From JASFEQ01 sp050122535 (GTDB lineage: Bacteria > Desulfobacterota > DSM-4660 > Desulfatiglandales > HGW-15), in the NCBI GenBank assembly GCA_050122535.1, contig JASFIT010000271.1:1-6477 (forward strand): 6,477 nt of DNA, read 5' to 3'. A model generated the notes under the pieces. That model saw only the letters and a list, made by a program, of their open reading frames with translations. It did not search any database and was not told the DNA's origin. The first letter of the stretch is position 1. Every line of letters starts with the position of its first letter. Positions 5,847 through 6,477 of the stretch are shown here, piece after piece. The position numbers and the translations under genes were made by a program.

Positions 5847-6477
5847 CTAACTTACTTCATCGGTCTGTTTCTGAGCTGCCTGTCTCCAAAAACTCGATTC
5901 GGCTAAACTATCATGCCAGTAGATTGGAGCAGAGGCGATGGCTGATCCAGCATCTGCTGCAAGCAGCAACAACTCAATATCAAAAGAAAATGTCCTTACC
6001 TCGGTTTTCAAAAGTATTTGTCTCAGAAGCTTTGCATTAAAAGCCTTGAGACCACATTGGGTGTCCGTTATTTTCCCTATTTGTGGAAATAATTTTGAAA
6101 ACACGAGGCTGCGCAAGCCGACCATTAAACGATCAAACTCAGTCAATCCCTGAACTTCTCCATTCTTACCCCATGGACCGCGACAAATACTCCCCGCGTC
6201 ATAGCGTGAGGCGATAGTAACCATCGTTTTATCGTCTTGTTTTGCCAACAAAAGTCCAATTTCATTAACGGGTGCAGCCATGTCAGCATCTGTGTAGACA
6301 ACTATATGTAGCCTTTCACCTTCGGAAAAATCTTCCAATGCCTGCCACATGCCATATTGAATAGATCCTCCTTTTTGGCTGTCGTTTGTTGATTTCAGTC
6401 CCTTAACAATCGGTGACCGACATTTGATGCCATCGTTGAGACATATGACTCTTACATTTCTGTACCCTTCTGATCCA
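5847..6477 (-). CDS. Family 2 glycosyltransferase, DPM1/dolichyl-phosphate glucosyltransferase-like (5' end outside window)
   Basis: C-terminal 209 residues of a GT-A fold glycosyltransferase that uses a nucleotide sugar and probably a polyprenyl-phosphate or other envelope acceptor at the inner face of the membrane. The reading frame stays open to the window edge, so the ATG at 6350 is internal. Visible landmarks in order: a basic segment KGLKSTNDSQKGGSIQYGM matching the family's KG.a...G region, the metal-binding DXD in VVYTDADMAAP, ASRYDAGS, then DTQCGLKAF and FSFDIELLLLA, which are typical of polyprenyl-phosphate sugar transferases, and PIYWHDS near the end. Only about 14 residues follow the final ESSF and no C-terminal membrane helix is seen, so it resembles the short soluble form. 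The stop codon TAG at 5849-5847 lies directly against the palindromic element. No link with the transporter is evident; a gap of almost 600 bases separates them. Confidence 0.88.
   Translation of the reverse strand, partial: GSEGYRNVRVICLNDGIKCRSPIVKGLKSTNDSQKGGSIQYGMWQALEDFSEGERLHIVVYTDADMAAPVNEIGLLLAKQDDKTMVTIASRYDAGSICRGPWGKNGEVQGLTEFDRLMVGLRSLVFSKLFPQIGKITDTQCGLKAFNAKLLRQILLKTEVRTFSFDIELLLLAADAGSAIASAPIYWHDSLAESSFWRQAAQKQTDEVS

Noticed and set aside
5705..6040. Plus-strand open frame of 111 codons across the palindromic element and the glycosyltransferase 3' end
   Set aside because: It runs antisense through a clearly conserved glycosyltransferase and across the repeat; the translation shows no recognisable family.

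Overview
The window carries one minus-strand gene cluster. Read in the direction of transcription (high to low coordinates) it holds the 3' part of a family 2 glycosyltransferase, a short palindromic repeat, a non-coding stretch of about 400 bases, and then a binding-protein-dependent ABC importer: periplasmic binding protein, fused double-domain permease, ATPase. A small SAM-dependent methyltransferase follows. The protein types, the moderate GC content and a cleavable non-lipoprotein signal peptide on the binding protein suggest a Gram-negative bacterium, perhaps an anaerobic, Desulfobacterota-like environmental lineage. That placement is an impression, not something the sequence proves.

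Layout. 1-282: AT-rich, no gene seen. 283-906: METTL27-like class I methyltransferase. 982-2073: ATPase of the PotA/FbpC type with a TOBE-like C-terminus. 2087-4033: permease with two EAA-loop membrane domains in one chain. 4034-4256: spacer with a strong hairpin just after the binding-protein gene and a degenerate inverted repeat. 4257-5255: AfuA/FbpA-class binding protein. 5256-5665: non-coding leader region. 5666-5845: palindromic element with 19-bp terminal inverted repeats and a central hairpin, resembling a MITE. 5847-6477: glycosyltransferase, cut by the window edge.

How they work together. The binding protein captures a solute in the periplasm, the fused permease forms the whole transmembrane channel, and two copies of the ATPase drive uptake. 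The hairpin after the binding-protein gene could keep that protein in excess over the membrane parts. The substrate is unknown. The cluster looks like the ferric-iron/2-aminoethylphosphonate branch, but the stretch of the binding protein where FbpA has its iron-binding tyrosine pair has no such pair, so ferric iron is not a safe call.

The most unusual feature is in the permease. Between its first and second membrane segments lies an extra periplasmic segment of about 90 residues that reads like a porter-type (PN1-like) subdomain of RND efflux pumps. ABC permeases of this family normally have only a short loop there. This possible RND-ABC hybrid is the main candidate for something undescribed.
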